Below, in pieces: positions 12,873 to 24,388 of a DNA stretch of 64,000 nt (positions are counted from its first letter, which is position 1; each line of letters begins with the position of its first letter). Origin of the DNA: Neurospora tetrasperma FGSC 2508 (taxonomy: Eukaryota > Ascomycota > Sordariomycetes > Sordariales > Sordariaceae); NCBI RefSeq assembly GCF_000213175.1, contig NW_009799100.1, positions 5,400,862 to 5,464,861 of the forward strand. Reading direction: 5' to 3'. The notes beneath the pieces were generated by a model. That model did no database searches and was not told the DNA's origin. It saw nothing but the letters and a program-made list of their open reading frames with translations. Made by a program: the position numbers and the translations under genes.

Positions 12873-15800
12873 GTTTGACTGATCACTCAGTTTTTCCTTG
12901 GTGGTTTTGTCGTAACCGTGATCGAGGATGTAGATTGTAGCACAGCAAGGTACTGTAGGCAGCCGAGGGCTGAACAGACTAGTAGTCCCGTCGTAACGAA
13001 GGATCGTGTGTAATCCGTGTGAAATATTGCCGCTGTCAATCAGGCGGAGGAAGTGTCCTTGCTTTGTCTTCTTTCGTCTGCCGGCGCGGGTTGAACGTGG
13101 GTAGGTTCCTGTTGACCCAAGGGGAGAATGTCTGGGGAAGTGCAGTGCGCGGGACTGGAGGGAGGAGACTGGAAGACTGGAGTTCCTCCGTGTGGGGGTC
13201 GGGTCTCTCTGGGAACTTATGGAGAAAGGGAATCCAACTCAACACCCATCACCTAGCGCCAGGCAGTGAGGGGAGAGGATGGGGGAGTGCCTAGGTGCCT
13301 CCCTCCCGTCTAGCCCGGGCCAGGCAGAGAGCCATGGACGGGCCAGACGGGGGGTATGTAGCACGCGAGTCCACCACCTACGCTAAGAGGGGCCGTTCTT
13401 GGTCCGACCCTAGCGTGCGATTGGGGTGCAACGGCCCCACCTTCCGGGGTCGGTCCCCTCGGGTTACATACCTGGAGTGTATCGTATCGTTTTCCAGAAT
13501 TACATTACCTTTACTACCTACCAAGTATATCCGCCGACCTTGTCTTTTATAGTCAACCGACGTCACGCCACTGTACTATCTGGATGGACTAGATTAAAGG
13601 TGACATTCTGCATTGAACGAAAGACGGGCCATGTGAAAATGACGAGGTGCCATTTGTGCCTGAAGCTATCGTGTGTTCTCGGCGGAATTGACGTGCCAAC
13701 ACGGCCGGCCGGCCTCCACTTCCCACGCGAAGGGAACCTGCAAGCTTACAGCCGGGCATATCGTGACGATCCCTATGGGTCTCAGGGGCATCATATGTAT
13801 GCTTCTGTAGCATCTTTGCCGTACGAGATCTGGAAAAGGATTGACCTACATAATATCCACTCATGCTGACAACAGGAGACCGGCCCGACATACTATGTAA
13901 AACCGAGAATGCCAGGCTGTGTGTGCCTGTCCTGGTGGGAATGATGGTGACTTGCTGATGTGTCTATTTGGAGTTTTCCATTGACTTGACTTTGTTCAGT
14001 TGGATCGGTAATTTACCCAAGAGTCCACGACGTCTCTTTGCAGTCGCGACCTCGCTTCCGTTGACGCATCCAAACGATGGGAAAAAATTGTGACGAGTTG
14101 TTTCTCGCTTAGGTAACAACACCACAGGTCCAGACTCGCCAGGCTATACATAAATCTTGGAATATACCTCAAGCCTACTTCTAGTTTATACATGGTAGTC
14201 CATCAATGTGATGACAGTGGCCTAACGCAGCACTTTGAGTAGTGTATCCTGTCAAAGTGGTGAAAGTTACAAAGAAAGGCCGTCAGTGAACATTCAGTGA
14301 GATGCTCGCCGAGTAAGGGTACCCTGCTGATATTGAGGAGTCTAGGTGGGGACTCCAAATGCCTATTATTTGATTGGTCATCTTTTCATGAGCCCTGTCC
14401 ATTTATTTCACCATCACTCACAATATCACCCGAGCCTGTTATTAAAACTATGATGTTGACCTGACAAATCCACGGTACACTAGTATACTGGGTATACTTA
14501 CTTCAAGCCCGATTGCCGTCTTCGAAATTCTGATGTTTTTCTGGTAGGTAGAGGTATCTTGAATTGTACGGACGGAAGAAGTGTCATGCTCACTGTGATT
14601 GGAACCCGACTTATCGATCCTTGGCTGCTTCAATTGCGCGTTCTGCAGCAGCATATCATGTATGGTAGTCTGCAGTCTCAGTCATCTTCACAATCATCAA
14701 GATATTCTGGTCCGGCACGCCAAACAATCAAGAACAATAGAGGGTCTCATTAAACAGACAGTTCCCAATTGATACCGCTGTCAGAACAACACAAGTCAAT
14801 AATTCGCAGCCTGACCGTGACGGACGACGCCCTGATATCAAATTAACTAACCATCACATTGTACCTATGCGCCACCATTGTCGACGCCTTGTAACATACA
14901 TATACCCGCGGAGCGACCCCCAACCCGAACGGACGGGTGAACCCCGAACCTGTTTCTCTGATTCTAGGCGAACAGTTCGAGAAGCCTTACACGAATAAAT
15001 GATGAGACAGGAACGTGGGATGCCCTGGATCTTCCCCGCAATCATTCTTCAACTCAACAGAAGGAAGGGCGGGGCCATGTAGGGAGCTCGAAGGGGACAG
15101 GCATGAACACACCTCAAGGGCCAGAGACAAGGCCTGCCTCCAGAAATGTCGCGGCACAGCATTACCATCTCTTAAAAGCGCCACTTTCGTCTCTCCCAAT
15201 TGCAGCCAACTATTATGCATGTCGACGGAAAAGGGATAAGGAGCTGAGCGATATAAAATTGTCGTACCAGTAATGTGCTTATGCCAAACCGAACTTTGAG
15301 CCATCAAACTGAAGTGGAACTGAGCTGTATCGACTCGACAAATGCCTACATACATACGTACCTAGGACATCCTGCTAGACGTCGTTCTGAAAGCTCTTTC
15401 TTATGGAACCTCAGCCCTGTCAAGCTCGCCAGGTCCACGAGCTACCCTGGCCATGATTTTTCTGCACCTGGGATGAACCATGGACAACTGTTTATACCGC
15501 CAGGCTTGATGATTACATAGGAGACTCCAAAAATCCACACTTGGTCTCGATTTGACTATCTGTTGAGGTGACGCCCGAGAGTTACCAGATTCAGTCCAGC
15601 AGCGGTCGTGGTGATCCCGCTTCAGGTTATATATGATTACCTCTAGAGTTATACTCGATTCAAACGGCATACCCAAAACCGCATTTCACAGTTTTTGAGA
15701 TTTTTTATTTCCACTGCGGGAATCTGATTTCTGCCAGACGCAATGCAATAGTAAAAGAGCAGGCTCGGCAGGGGCAGCATGTGTCTTTCGTCTGAATCTT

Positions 15801-16187
15801 GGAATCCACTTTTAAATGGCTGGCTGGACTTGCGCGTTCGCGTTCGTGGCAGGCGTTTGGTACCTCTTAACACTTTAAACGGGCGGGGCCCATAGAAGTT
15901 CAGATCATTCCTCCATTTGTGAGGGGAAAGTGTGGCACTGTACTCAAATATTGACCATTCAGATGGGCCGATAATGTGCCCAGCCACACGCTATCGTCAA
16001 GTAGGCAGTGTATGTACAAGGAGAGGAGAGTCAAGTGTCGTCAGAGCTTTCCAGGGATCATCCGGCTCACCAGCAACCCGGTGGATGGCCCTTTTTCTTT
16101 TGCAGGACACATGCACTGCACGGCAGCTTGCTTGCTTGCGGCATTGCAGCCTGGACTGGGACGAATCAATCAATGTCAATCACGCCT

Positions 16188-16232
16188 TGCCCTGACTGCC
16201 TTGACTGCCTTGACTGCCCTGACTGCCCTGAC
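16188..16232. repeat. 9-base minisatellite, five units
   Basis: Five consecutive 9-mers of the form TGCC[C/T]TGAC. They sit about 430 bases upstream of the SAP30-like start codon, in its promoter or leader. Units differ only at the fifth base, a C/T position. Confidence 0.9.
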
Positions 16233-16658
16233 AGTAGCCCTGGGGGCGTGTGCCGGCCGGAGCCCAGGTTTCCTTACTTTTGCAATCTCTTCCCAACCTG
16301 ACCTACGATTGCCCATCCCAAGATCCCAGCCCACCCGTCTTTCCCGTCTCCAGTCCTCCTTCCCCTCTCACCCGACAGGCACACTCCAATGCCACTTTGG
16401 GTCACCGCAACACCACCACGACGACTGCCTCAGAGCCGCCCACCACCACCACTTTGGACCTTACGATGTGATCCAAAAGCCACTACGAATCGTACACACC
16501 ATACTACTACCCAACCCGAAGCTCTCCTCTGCTCGAGACCATAACCATCCACCGTTCCGATTTGAAGTCTACGCGGCAACCAGACGCTCCTCCAACCGAT
16601 TCAGTCCACTCACTCTTCGATCCGTTTCTCGTCCCGTAACAAAACCCTGTAGTACGCC

Positions 16659-17427
16659 ATGGCACCACCAAGGAAGAACCAAAACCACGACGACAAGCCA
16701 GACACTCCCCACGAGGGAGGAGGCGGAGGAGCAGGAGCAGGAGGAGGAGGAACAGGAAAGAAGAATGGCCATACCGGAGGCACCAAGATGCGACGAGGCG
16801 CAAGTTCCACGGGCTCGAGCCTGCGTGAGGTGACCAACGCCGCCGCCGTTCTTGCCGCCGGTCCTACTTCGCATCCGCATCCTACGACGACGACGACAAT
16901 AACGACGACAACAACATCAACGACAACAACAACACAATCGGAGACAAGCAACTCAGGAGGTGTACGTTGACTTTTCCTTCCCAATCCCTCAATGTCCCAA
17001 TGGCAATTAACTCCTCCAAACCGCAATTGACTTCCCCACCCCACCCTCCCATTGACCGTCCGCAAGCTAACCCATCTCTTTCCCAAAGCTCCAATGGCCC
17101 GCCTTCGAGCGCGAAGTCCTCCACGCCTACCGCCGAGCCTACCGCCTCCAGACCCCCACCGCCTACGCCAACCCCGTCCACCAATGGGTCCTCACCCAAC
17201 CAGGCAGCGTCGGGCTCTACTCGCCCACGATTGCGCGACGCAGGGAGTACCGAAGACAAAGCAAGGACCAGTTGACCAGCACGGTGCGCAAGCACTTTAA
17301 TGGGCTGGGCGTCCAGGAGAACGATATCATTGTTGATTTTTTGCACAAGATCCGCACTTCGCAGGGGGTGCCGAAAAGAAAGGTGGTTAAGCCGCGGGAG
17401 TACATTACGTTGCCGGTGGAGGAATGA
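16659..17427 (+). CDS. SAP30-like subunit of the Sin3 histone deacetylase complex
   Basis: Two exons, 16659-16961 and 17089-17427, give 213 residues. The intron has donor GTACGT at 16962 and acceptor CAAAG at 17088. The N-terminal half is low complexity: Gly/Ala-rich, then a long Thr run with His-Pro. The C-terminal half (about 102-205) resembles the Sin3-binding region of SAP30: a helical WPAFEREVLHAYRRAYRL start, then QSKDQLTSTVRKHF and a NDIIVDFLHKIR end. SAP30 proteins bridge Sin3 to the Rpd3-type deacetylase and help to repress transcription. No N-terminal zinc finger of the animal type is present, as is usual in fungi. Identification rests on remembered domain features. The upstream frame starting near 15976 is out of phase with this gene. 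Confidence 0.72.
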
Positions 17428-18540
17428 ACGAATGAATTGAATGGATGGATGGATGAATTGAGGGAGAGACATGGTGCGTGAAGGGAAGGTCTGATGGGAC
17501 TTACCAGGGGAGGGAGATACGGAAGCAACATAGCTAGCTAGCTAGGTAGGTAGGTAGGTATCTATCGGTTGCGCGGTGCTGTGAAAAGTCGTCAATATTC
17601 TACATCTTTTTTTTTTTTCTTTGTGGTTATTGACGTTGCTTGCTCGGCTCCCCAGTTTGGCGACCCCATCTATAGGTCATATACGTTATTCTACACTACT
17701 CATGACAGACAGACGTTCAACCTTGACCACCTAGGCTAACCCCCCATCCACTTCCTCCCCGCCACACGTATCGTAGCGCAGTCATTTTGGTCCCGCCAGT
17801 CTGTGAATAGTAACTAGAACAGAATAGAATATCGGCGACACCTCTAGAGCACAATGAAAAGTTAAGGTAGTTCTTTCCAGGAATGATTATATAGTTCTAA
17901 TTCTTCAAGTTCACAAGTAATTAGTATAGTAAGGTAAGTAGACCTGAAAGAACTGGCTACCTACAATAGGACAAAGCGAGGGAGACAACTCCCCAACTTC
18001 ATCGTCATCTCCTCAACTCAATATCTCTGTATCTGCACCATAAACAATCTTCACATCAACATAATTAAGGACACAAGTAAACAAACATGGTCAGTTGTTA
18101 TAATCCTGCATTAACCATAGCTACCAAACTGTTGGTGGTATTAATGGTATCAATCAAATCATTGGTATCCTTAGTAGCTAGCCAGCTGAGCCCCATATAT
18201 CCATCCCAAACAAACAAACAAACAATCCATACAATAATGTGGTATCATCAACTCGGTGAAAAAAAAAAACAGTACTATATCCATCAAAAGGCCGCCAGCC
18301 CTTAGTCCTTAGCCCTTATTCCCAAATGATCCCCACCCCCCATCCGTAAAAGGTAGGTAGGTAGGCAAGTAAGTAAAAGAAGAATCTCGTAACGTCGTGA
18401 GATGTCGTAAGAAAAGAAGAAGAAGAAAACGAACTCGCTCGCTCGCTTGCTGCTTGCTGCTCGCTGCTTGCCTGACCACAACGTAATCACGGCAGGCATG
18501 AAAATCATAAAACAGAATCGAATCCCAAACAAACAAGACA
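17428..18540. other. Convergent intergenic region with (TAGC)n(TAGG)n repeats
   Basis: About 1.1 kb between converging 3' ends. It carries a (TAGC)3(TAGG)4-type tract at 17531-17560, a short (GGTA)3 tract at 18352-18365 and a CTCG/TTGC-rich run at 18434-18471. No gene was recognised. Confidence 0.55.
17531..17560. repeat. Compound (TAGC)n(TAGG)n microsatellite
   Basis: A run of TAGC units passing directly into TAGG units, about 100 bases after the SAP30-like stop codon. Confidence 0.88.
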
Positions 18541-21500
18541 TCACCGCCTCGCCAACCCCCTCGCCCGATCCCCCAACCCCTCAAACTTTCCCTTCACATC
18601 CGCATCCCCCCACTTCTCCTTAATCCACCTAAACCCCTTCATATTCAACCTCAGCCTAACCCTGCCCTCCACGAGAGCACTCACCAGATTAATCGCCGCA
18701 AACGTCGTCGACCCCAACGCCCTAAACAGCGCCAGGGCCGCCACCGCCCACAGGATAAACCGCAAGTAAAAATTATCCCCAATCTCCGAATCCCCATACG
18801 CTTCCGAGACCGCCATGGCCAGCGTCGCGTTGGCCACCATCCACGACACCACCATGTACGTGCGCACCGACTTGTAGTAATCCTGCTGCAGCTGGTCTTC
18901 GGACACGGGAACAGCGGGGACCATGACGCGATCGCGCAGGTTCCGCAGACATTCGTCGTATCCCGAGTCGATATCGAGTTGGTCCGAAGGCATTTCCAAC
19001 TCGACGGTACTACCTTTGCCAATGGCGCCTCCGAGGTCGGTGCGCATCACGTTGTCGCCTTTGGTGCCCCATGTCACGTCGTGGGTGTTGCAAAAGGCGT
19101 AGATCTGGAGCGTGCAGATGTAGGAAGGCAGCAGGACAAAGTACTGGATGGCCGAGGTGAACATGTGCCAGGGGTCGAGATAGAGAAAGGACATGACGAA
19201 GTAGAGCCCGAGGGTACTAGCCACGGAGACGATCAGGTTGGTGAAGACGTTGTTGCCGAGTTCGAGGTCGGGCTTGTCGTCGGATTTTTGAGAGGGTTTG
19301 ATTTGTCGCACGACGATGAAGATGGTGGCAAAGGTGGTGTACACCATGATGACGGCGTAGATGATCATGGATGCGAGGTACATCCTTTTGGCGCCCTGCG
19401 GACGGTTGCCGAGAGACAAGATGAATTGTGTGCAGATGAGCAGTACGCAGACGTAGCGGAGGATGTTGAAGATGATGCGCGCGACGTGGCCGTCCGAGTT
19501 GAAAGGGTCGACGTGGGGATCGGCAAGACCGCCGGCGATAAAGTAGAAGGCGAGGTAGAAGTTGGCCAGGGAGAAGTAGGTGAAGAGGAGTTGCAGGAGG
19601 TGGTAGAGGAATTCGACGTGGAGAAGGGCTTTGCGCATAAAGGTGTGGTCGGTTTTCCAGATTTGTCGAAAGTGGACGAGGGAGTAGACGGCGGCGAAGA
19701 AAGCACCGTTGAGCCAACGACGACGTTGCGAGACGAATTCCGGGACAGTGTCTATCACAACTCGTTAGTATATCATCATCACATTGACAAAAAGGGGGCA
19801 ACTCACCAGGCACATCCGTCTCACCCGTACACCCCTTCACATACTTCAATACCCACCTCTCACCCCTCTTGGCCACCAACTCCCAACACAGAATTCGGTC
19901 CTCCGCCAAATACATGTTCGCCGTAAACACATCCGCGTGCTGCCCATGGAGCGTCTCGCCCTTGAAATACTGACTCAACGGCCCATGGCCCGTCTCATCA
20001 TTCTGCAGCGCATGGTACCGGTACGCCGACAACGCGCCTGGCAACACCGTGATGTACCCAAACACCGACTCCAACGGTTTATCCAGAATATTACTCATCT
20101 TGTACTCAAAGTTCTGACTAGCCACCAGAGGGTTGAGCAAATTCCCGCCAAACCGCCCCTTCATCGCTTTAATCTCCCCGCAGGCCCCCGCCACGTTGGA
20201 ATCCGTGTCGAAGGCTTTCCAGAGATGGTAGAGACTTGTGCCGCCGGGGCGGGTTCCGACGTCCAAAAGGATACACACATTCGGGTTCAAGGCTTTACCA
20301 AAGGCGTTGAAGAACCATCTGTGGGAGTTGAGTTTCTTCTGGTTCTTCTCCTTCAAGCAGAAAATCATCTGGCAGGGCACGATGCCCTTCTCGGCGCCCT
20401 TAAACTTGAGGTCGCTGTCCAGAGACACTTGTGTCGTGTACTCGTAAACGTGGGCCTGCACCGCCTTCTGGTTGACAAAGTTCTTGGCAATACCGTGCTG
20501 GTATACGCCCATGGCTGCGAGGGCGTCCAAGGTCCGGGGGTGAATGATCTCTCGTCCATCCGAAACCACACAGACCACAATCTTCTGCCACCCATCCGCT
20601 CCCCACGTCCTACTCTTGTTTCGGGAACAAAAATGTGAAATATTCTTCATGACTGCGTGCATAGTCCGTGTGAATCCGAACTCGTCCTCGTTGTACATGG
20701 TCACGCAGATGAACAGCTCCGTCTCCCTGGCAGTACGACCGATATTCTGGCGCAACTTGTAACCCCTGGAAACAAAGTCATCAGGGTCACAAGTGACGGC
20801 CGTGTACCGCATGTGCGTAAACTCCACCTCGTCCCTCCTGGGCAAAAACGAATACAATATAGTCGGAATCTTGCACTCGAGAACGAGTTCGCCGTTGATG
20901 AGCTGGACTTCCTTCCTCGACATCTGTGGTGGTCGCACGCCGCGCCGCTCGTGCTTGCCTTCCTCCGGAATGGGACCGTAATGCTCGAACTTGTCGACGC
21001 CTGAAGCGCTGGTGCCCGTGTTGGAGGAATAAGTGGTGCTCACATCGTCTTCGTCGTCGTACCGGGAACGCGCGTGGGTGCCGTGGGGATCTTCGCTAAG
21101 GGTGATCTGGGATGACCGAAACCCGTATGCGTCGTTGAGGTGGCGCGTTTCGCTGAGATCGGTTTCGGGGCCAAAGATATCTGTACGATCGTCGTCCGGT
21201 CCCATGCTAACTGTCACGTCGTCCGCATAACCTCCTGCGCCGTGGTACCGTGGATAATGGCTCGTTGCGCGACTTGGGCTATTGTAATGTAGAGGCGCTG
21301 GTGCCGAAGGAAGCGGTCGCCTCGCATTCCCGTAACTCGATCCCGGTGTCCCTGGCCTGGCATGACCATCAATTTCCGAAGGCTCGTACCGTCCTTGTGG
21401 TGGAACTCGGTAATCCGTTGTTGATACGGGACTCCATGGTCTCCCGTGTGCCGAAACCATGCTCTCGGTGCCCATGTAGGAAGAAACGTAAGATCCGCCG

Positions 21501-22693
21501 TCGGGTGGTGGGATGCGTGGGGGGTCCATGTATGATGATCGTTCGTCGATGGACGGTTCGTACATGTGTCGTCGATCGCTAATCGAGGGTTCGTATGTTC
21601 GGGTATCTAGTGATGGTTCGTAGGTGCGGGCGTCGATCGAAGGCTCATAAGCTTGTCGTAACCGGCTGCTGTGATTAGGAATAATATGTGAGCGTGCTGC
21701 TTCTGAGTTTCGCCTTTTCGGTGATCCAAGGTGAACCGAGGGTAGTGGTGTAAGTGATCTTGTAGAGTCATTTTCTTCGGTAATGTTGCTGAGCCGCTGC
21801 TTGCTTCTTTGCTTCTTCTTGCGCGCCTCCCGAAGCGACGCTCGTCGCGGGGATGTTCCCTCTGGAATTGTGGGCAAGGTAAGAGTAGGTGGAGGCGCAG
21901 ACAGCTTATGAGGCTTCACTTGACCCAGCCTCTTTCGCTTGTGCAACTTTCCTCCTTCTCGTAGCTGAGATTCTCCTTGTTGCTGTGGCTGCGCTTTCGC
22001 TTGTTGTTGTTGCTGTCGCTGCTGCTGTTGCATAAGGAATTGATCTTGTTCCTCGGGTCGAAAAGGACTGTATGGTGGAGGATAGTGAGGTAGGTGGGCG
22101 TATTGCTGTTGAGGGTCTTCGCTTCCCAGGATCTCTGGCGCGCCAGCAAACGTCACGGCCTTTCCCATGTCGGAGTCGTCTTCTTCGGTGGTGGCCGCGT
22201 GCTCTTTTTGGTTTGGTGGAGTCGGGGGCGTCTCCAGGTCCGTCTTGTTTCTTCTTTGATGTTCCTGATTCTCTGGTCCCTTGTTGGGCACTGACCGGGA
22301 CAGGGAAGGAGAAAGGGCAGGGGGGATGTTGACCACGACGGCTTCGTCATGGCCTTGTTTTGTTTTGGGACTGGTGTTGGAATGGAAGGGAGGACTCTGT
22401 GTTCGGGTATGTGTCTGGGTTGAGGCATTGGTATGGAGGGGTTGTGAGAGGAGGGGCATGACATACGGCCTGATATTATCTCTATGTGAACTCTGGCTGG
22501 TGATTTCGGAAACTGATATGTATGAGCTGTTGTCGAGGTTCGTCAACAGGCGGACGCCCTGACTAGCTGGAGTCGCATCGGCATCGGGGTCGTCGCCTTC
22601 GTCGTATTGGGGGAGCATGTACTGAGGGCCTGGCGGACCGCTGCCGCTGCCGCTGCCGAAGCCGCCGGCGGTGCTGTGACCATACCCGGCCAT
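18541..22693 (-). CDS. chs-2: Chitin synthase, division 1 (class I/II), probably CHS-2
   Basis: Two exons, 22693-19807 and 19751-18541, give 1365 residues. The 55-base intron has donor GTGAGT. The enzyme polymerises UDP-GlcNAc into chitin at the plasma membrane and apical vesicles. The catalytic part begins at about residue 600 ([17 protein letters not shown]) and includes the EDRILCWEL motif and the QRRRW product-binding motif ([16 protein letters not shown]), the latter just after the splice. Six or more membrane segments follow ([18 protein letters not shown] and others). The first roughly 600 residues are far longer than in most division-1 enzymes. They are disordered, with Gln runs and four YEPS[I/L] repeats at about 348-390. 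The symbol rests on class-like motifs plus a remembered Neurospora gene order (chs-2 next to sulfite reductase). Class I (chs-3) is the alternative. The start is a strong ATG with no better internal choice. Confidence 0.88.
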
Positions 22694-24388
22694 AGTGTCG
22701 GGTGGTGTATGTGAGAGTGAGACTTGTTGCGGTTTTTCCTGTCCTGGCTCTCAATGCGATGATGGATAGTACAATGGACCTGACTTGTGGGTGTAGTATG
22801 TAGGCAGACAACCACTATGTCACTGACGCGGCCCCTCTCCAGTCGTTCGGTTGGTGGATTGGGATTTGCTGATAGGGTAAGTACCCGATTGACAGATTGA
22901 CAGACTGACGTGACTGAACAGCAATGCGGCGGGTCAAGTGACAGCAGTAAAGGCGTTGTTGTTTGGATAGAAAAAGTCGAATGGATGTCGACTACCTACT
23001 GCGCGTCAGTTAGCATGAACTAGATCATCTAGATCGCAATTGCCGGGTCGGGTCGGGTCACCACCGTCCAGGTCCTCCACTGAGGTGTGAGAGATGGAGA
23101 TGTGGAAACGGGGGTTCATGTTACCTCTATCGTGGGGCTGCTTACAAGTAGGTACTAACGGTGAAAGTTCAAGGGGGATCAATTCGTTTGTTCCCGTCGT
23201 TGTCCTGCTTTTCTTCTTTTAGTTGAAATGCGGTGAAATCTAGTCGTCGTCTGTCGTTCCCCGTTGTTCCTTGCGCAATCCCCGTCCCCCCCCATGAACC
23301 AGAAAAAGAGACGGCGTGCGGAGGGAGCTCCCGCAATTGGGTGGCTGGGCTGACTTCCCCCCCGTCCTTGTCGAAGCTGGAGAAGCCGCGCCAGCAGAAG
23401 GAGGTCGGTCGGTCGGGTTGCGCAGCTCCAGGCGGAGGATACCCTACCTATGCCTGTCAATGGCTACAGTACAGTGGTAGTGAGGCCGGATAAATGCAAC
23501 CGCTATTGGCTACCAATGTATTCAGCCAGTGGGGACCAAGACCGCAGATGCTTGGTGATGCGCAGCTTGTTGTGCTTGTGACAGCTTTTGTATGTGTGTA
23601 GTTGAAGATTGAAAGACATACTATCGAATATGGTTTGAGTGGCAGGTCTCATCGGTATCATCTGGATCAAATCAGATCACCGCCCTCGCTCTGTTCAGAT
23701 AAGTAGCTTGTCGATTTCAGGTTCTCCATCTCGTACTGTCCATCCAGTCTTCATCGGTCACCAGGCAACCAACCACAACACAACCCTCAACAGGGCGACT
23801 GCCCCCCCTCTCTTTTCCGTACAGCCTATTGGCTATAAAATTAGCAGCTTGCTGTTCAGGAACTTCAGTTCAGGAACGCTTGCTTGGCGATGGTAACGTT
23901 AAGGTTTGTTCGATCCCCGCTTCCCGTGAACACTTCATCACTTCTCTCGCCCTGCTTCTGCGTCTGGTCTCGAACGCACGTCTTGAAATGCACGCACGTG
24001 TACACATACGTACCAAGCACGAGCACAAGCAAGCAAGCGAGCAAGCAAGTAAGCAACTGCCATGTGCCATCCCAACTCTTTCAGACGGGCCCTGGCATAC
24101 GCGTAGCACGAGTGACGTCAAAGTAAACAAAACATACAACCCCGAGTAGCTATCAACAACCTTTGAGACACAAAAAAACAATGCATCGAGATATCAAGAG
24201 GTATATACGGAGAGACATGTAAAAACAATAAACAAAAACTGCAACCAAGTCATTTTCGACGCCAATGAGAATGCGCTTTGACCCTTGAACCTTGCTCCCC
24301 CTGGGTCCCTGACCGCCTTGAACCCACACTCCACAACCCATTTCAATGCATCTGTTTCTGTGATCGTCAAAATCCTGGTGGAGCACGT
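22694..24388. promoter_or_regulatory. Chitin synthase promoter region and 3' flank of sulfite reductase
   Basis: About 1.7 kb between two leftward genes. It contains GTCGGGTCGGGTC-like and GACAGATTGACAGACTGAC-like short repeats near 22890-23060 and a (GCAA)n run at about 24024-24055. No supported gene. Confidence 0.5.
24024..24055. repeat. (GCAA)n-type degenerate microsatellite
   Basis: Imperfect GCAA/GCGA/GTAA units in the 3' flank of the sulfite reductase gene. Confidence 0.75.

Larger units (their letters stand above)
10874..16658. other. 5.8 kb interval without a recognised gene
   Basis: This is the largest gene-free stretch in the window. It lies between the divergently transcribed C2H2 factor and the SAP30-like gene. 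All open frames are short, overlap on both strands and lack recognisable domains or convincing exon joins. It contains a (GGTA)5 tract at 12853-12872 and five copies of a 9-base unit at 16188-16232. Likely contents are long leaders with upstream open frames, distal control DNA or non-coding transcripts, but nothing in the sequence proves any of these. I saw no transposon ends and no tRNA or 5S rRNA gene. Confidence 0.4.

Noticed and set aside
15976-16833. 285-codon plus frame overlapping the SAP30-like start
   Set aside because: Different phase from the supported gene. It is mostly simple repeats (LTALTALT) and leader sequence.
18979-19926. 315-codon plus-strand frame opposite the chitin synthase
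   Set aside because: Mirror of conserved membrane-domain codons, with no domain of its own.
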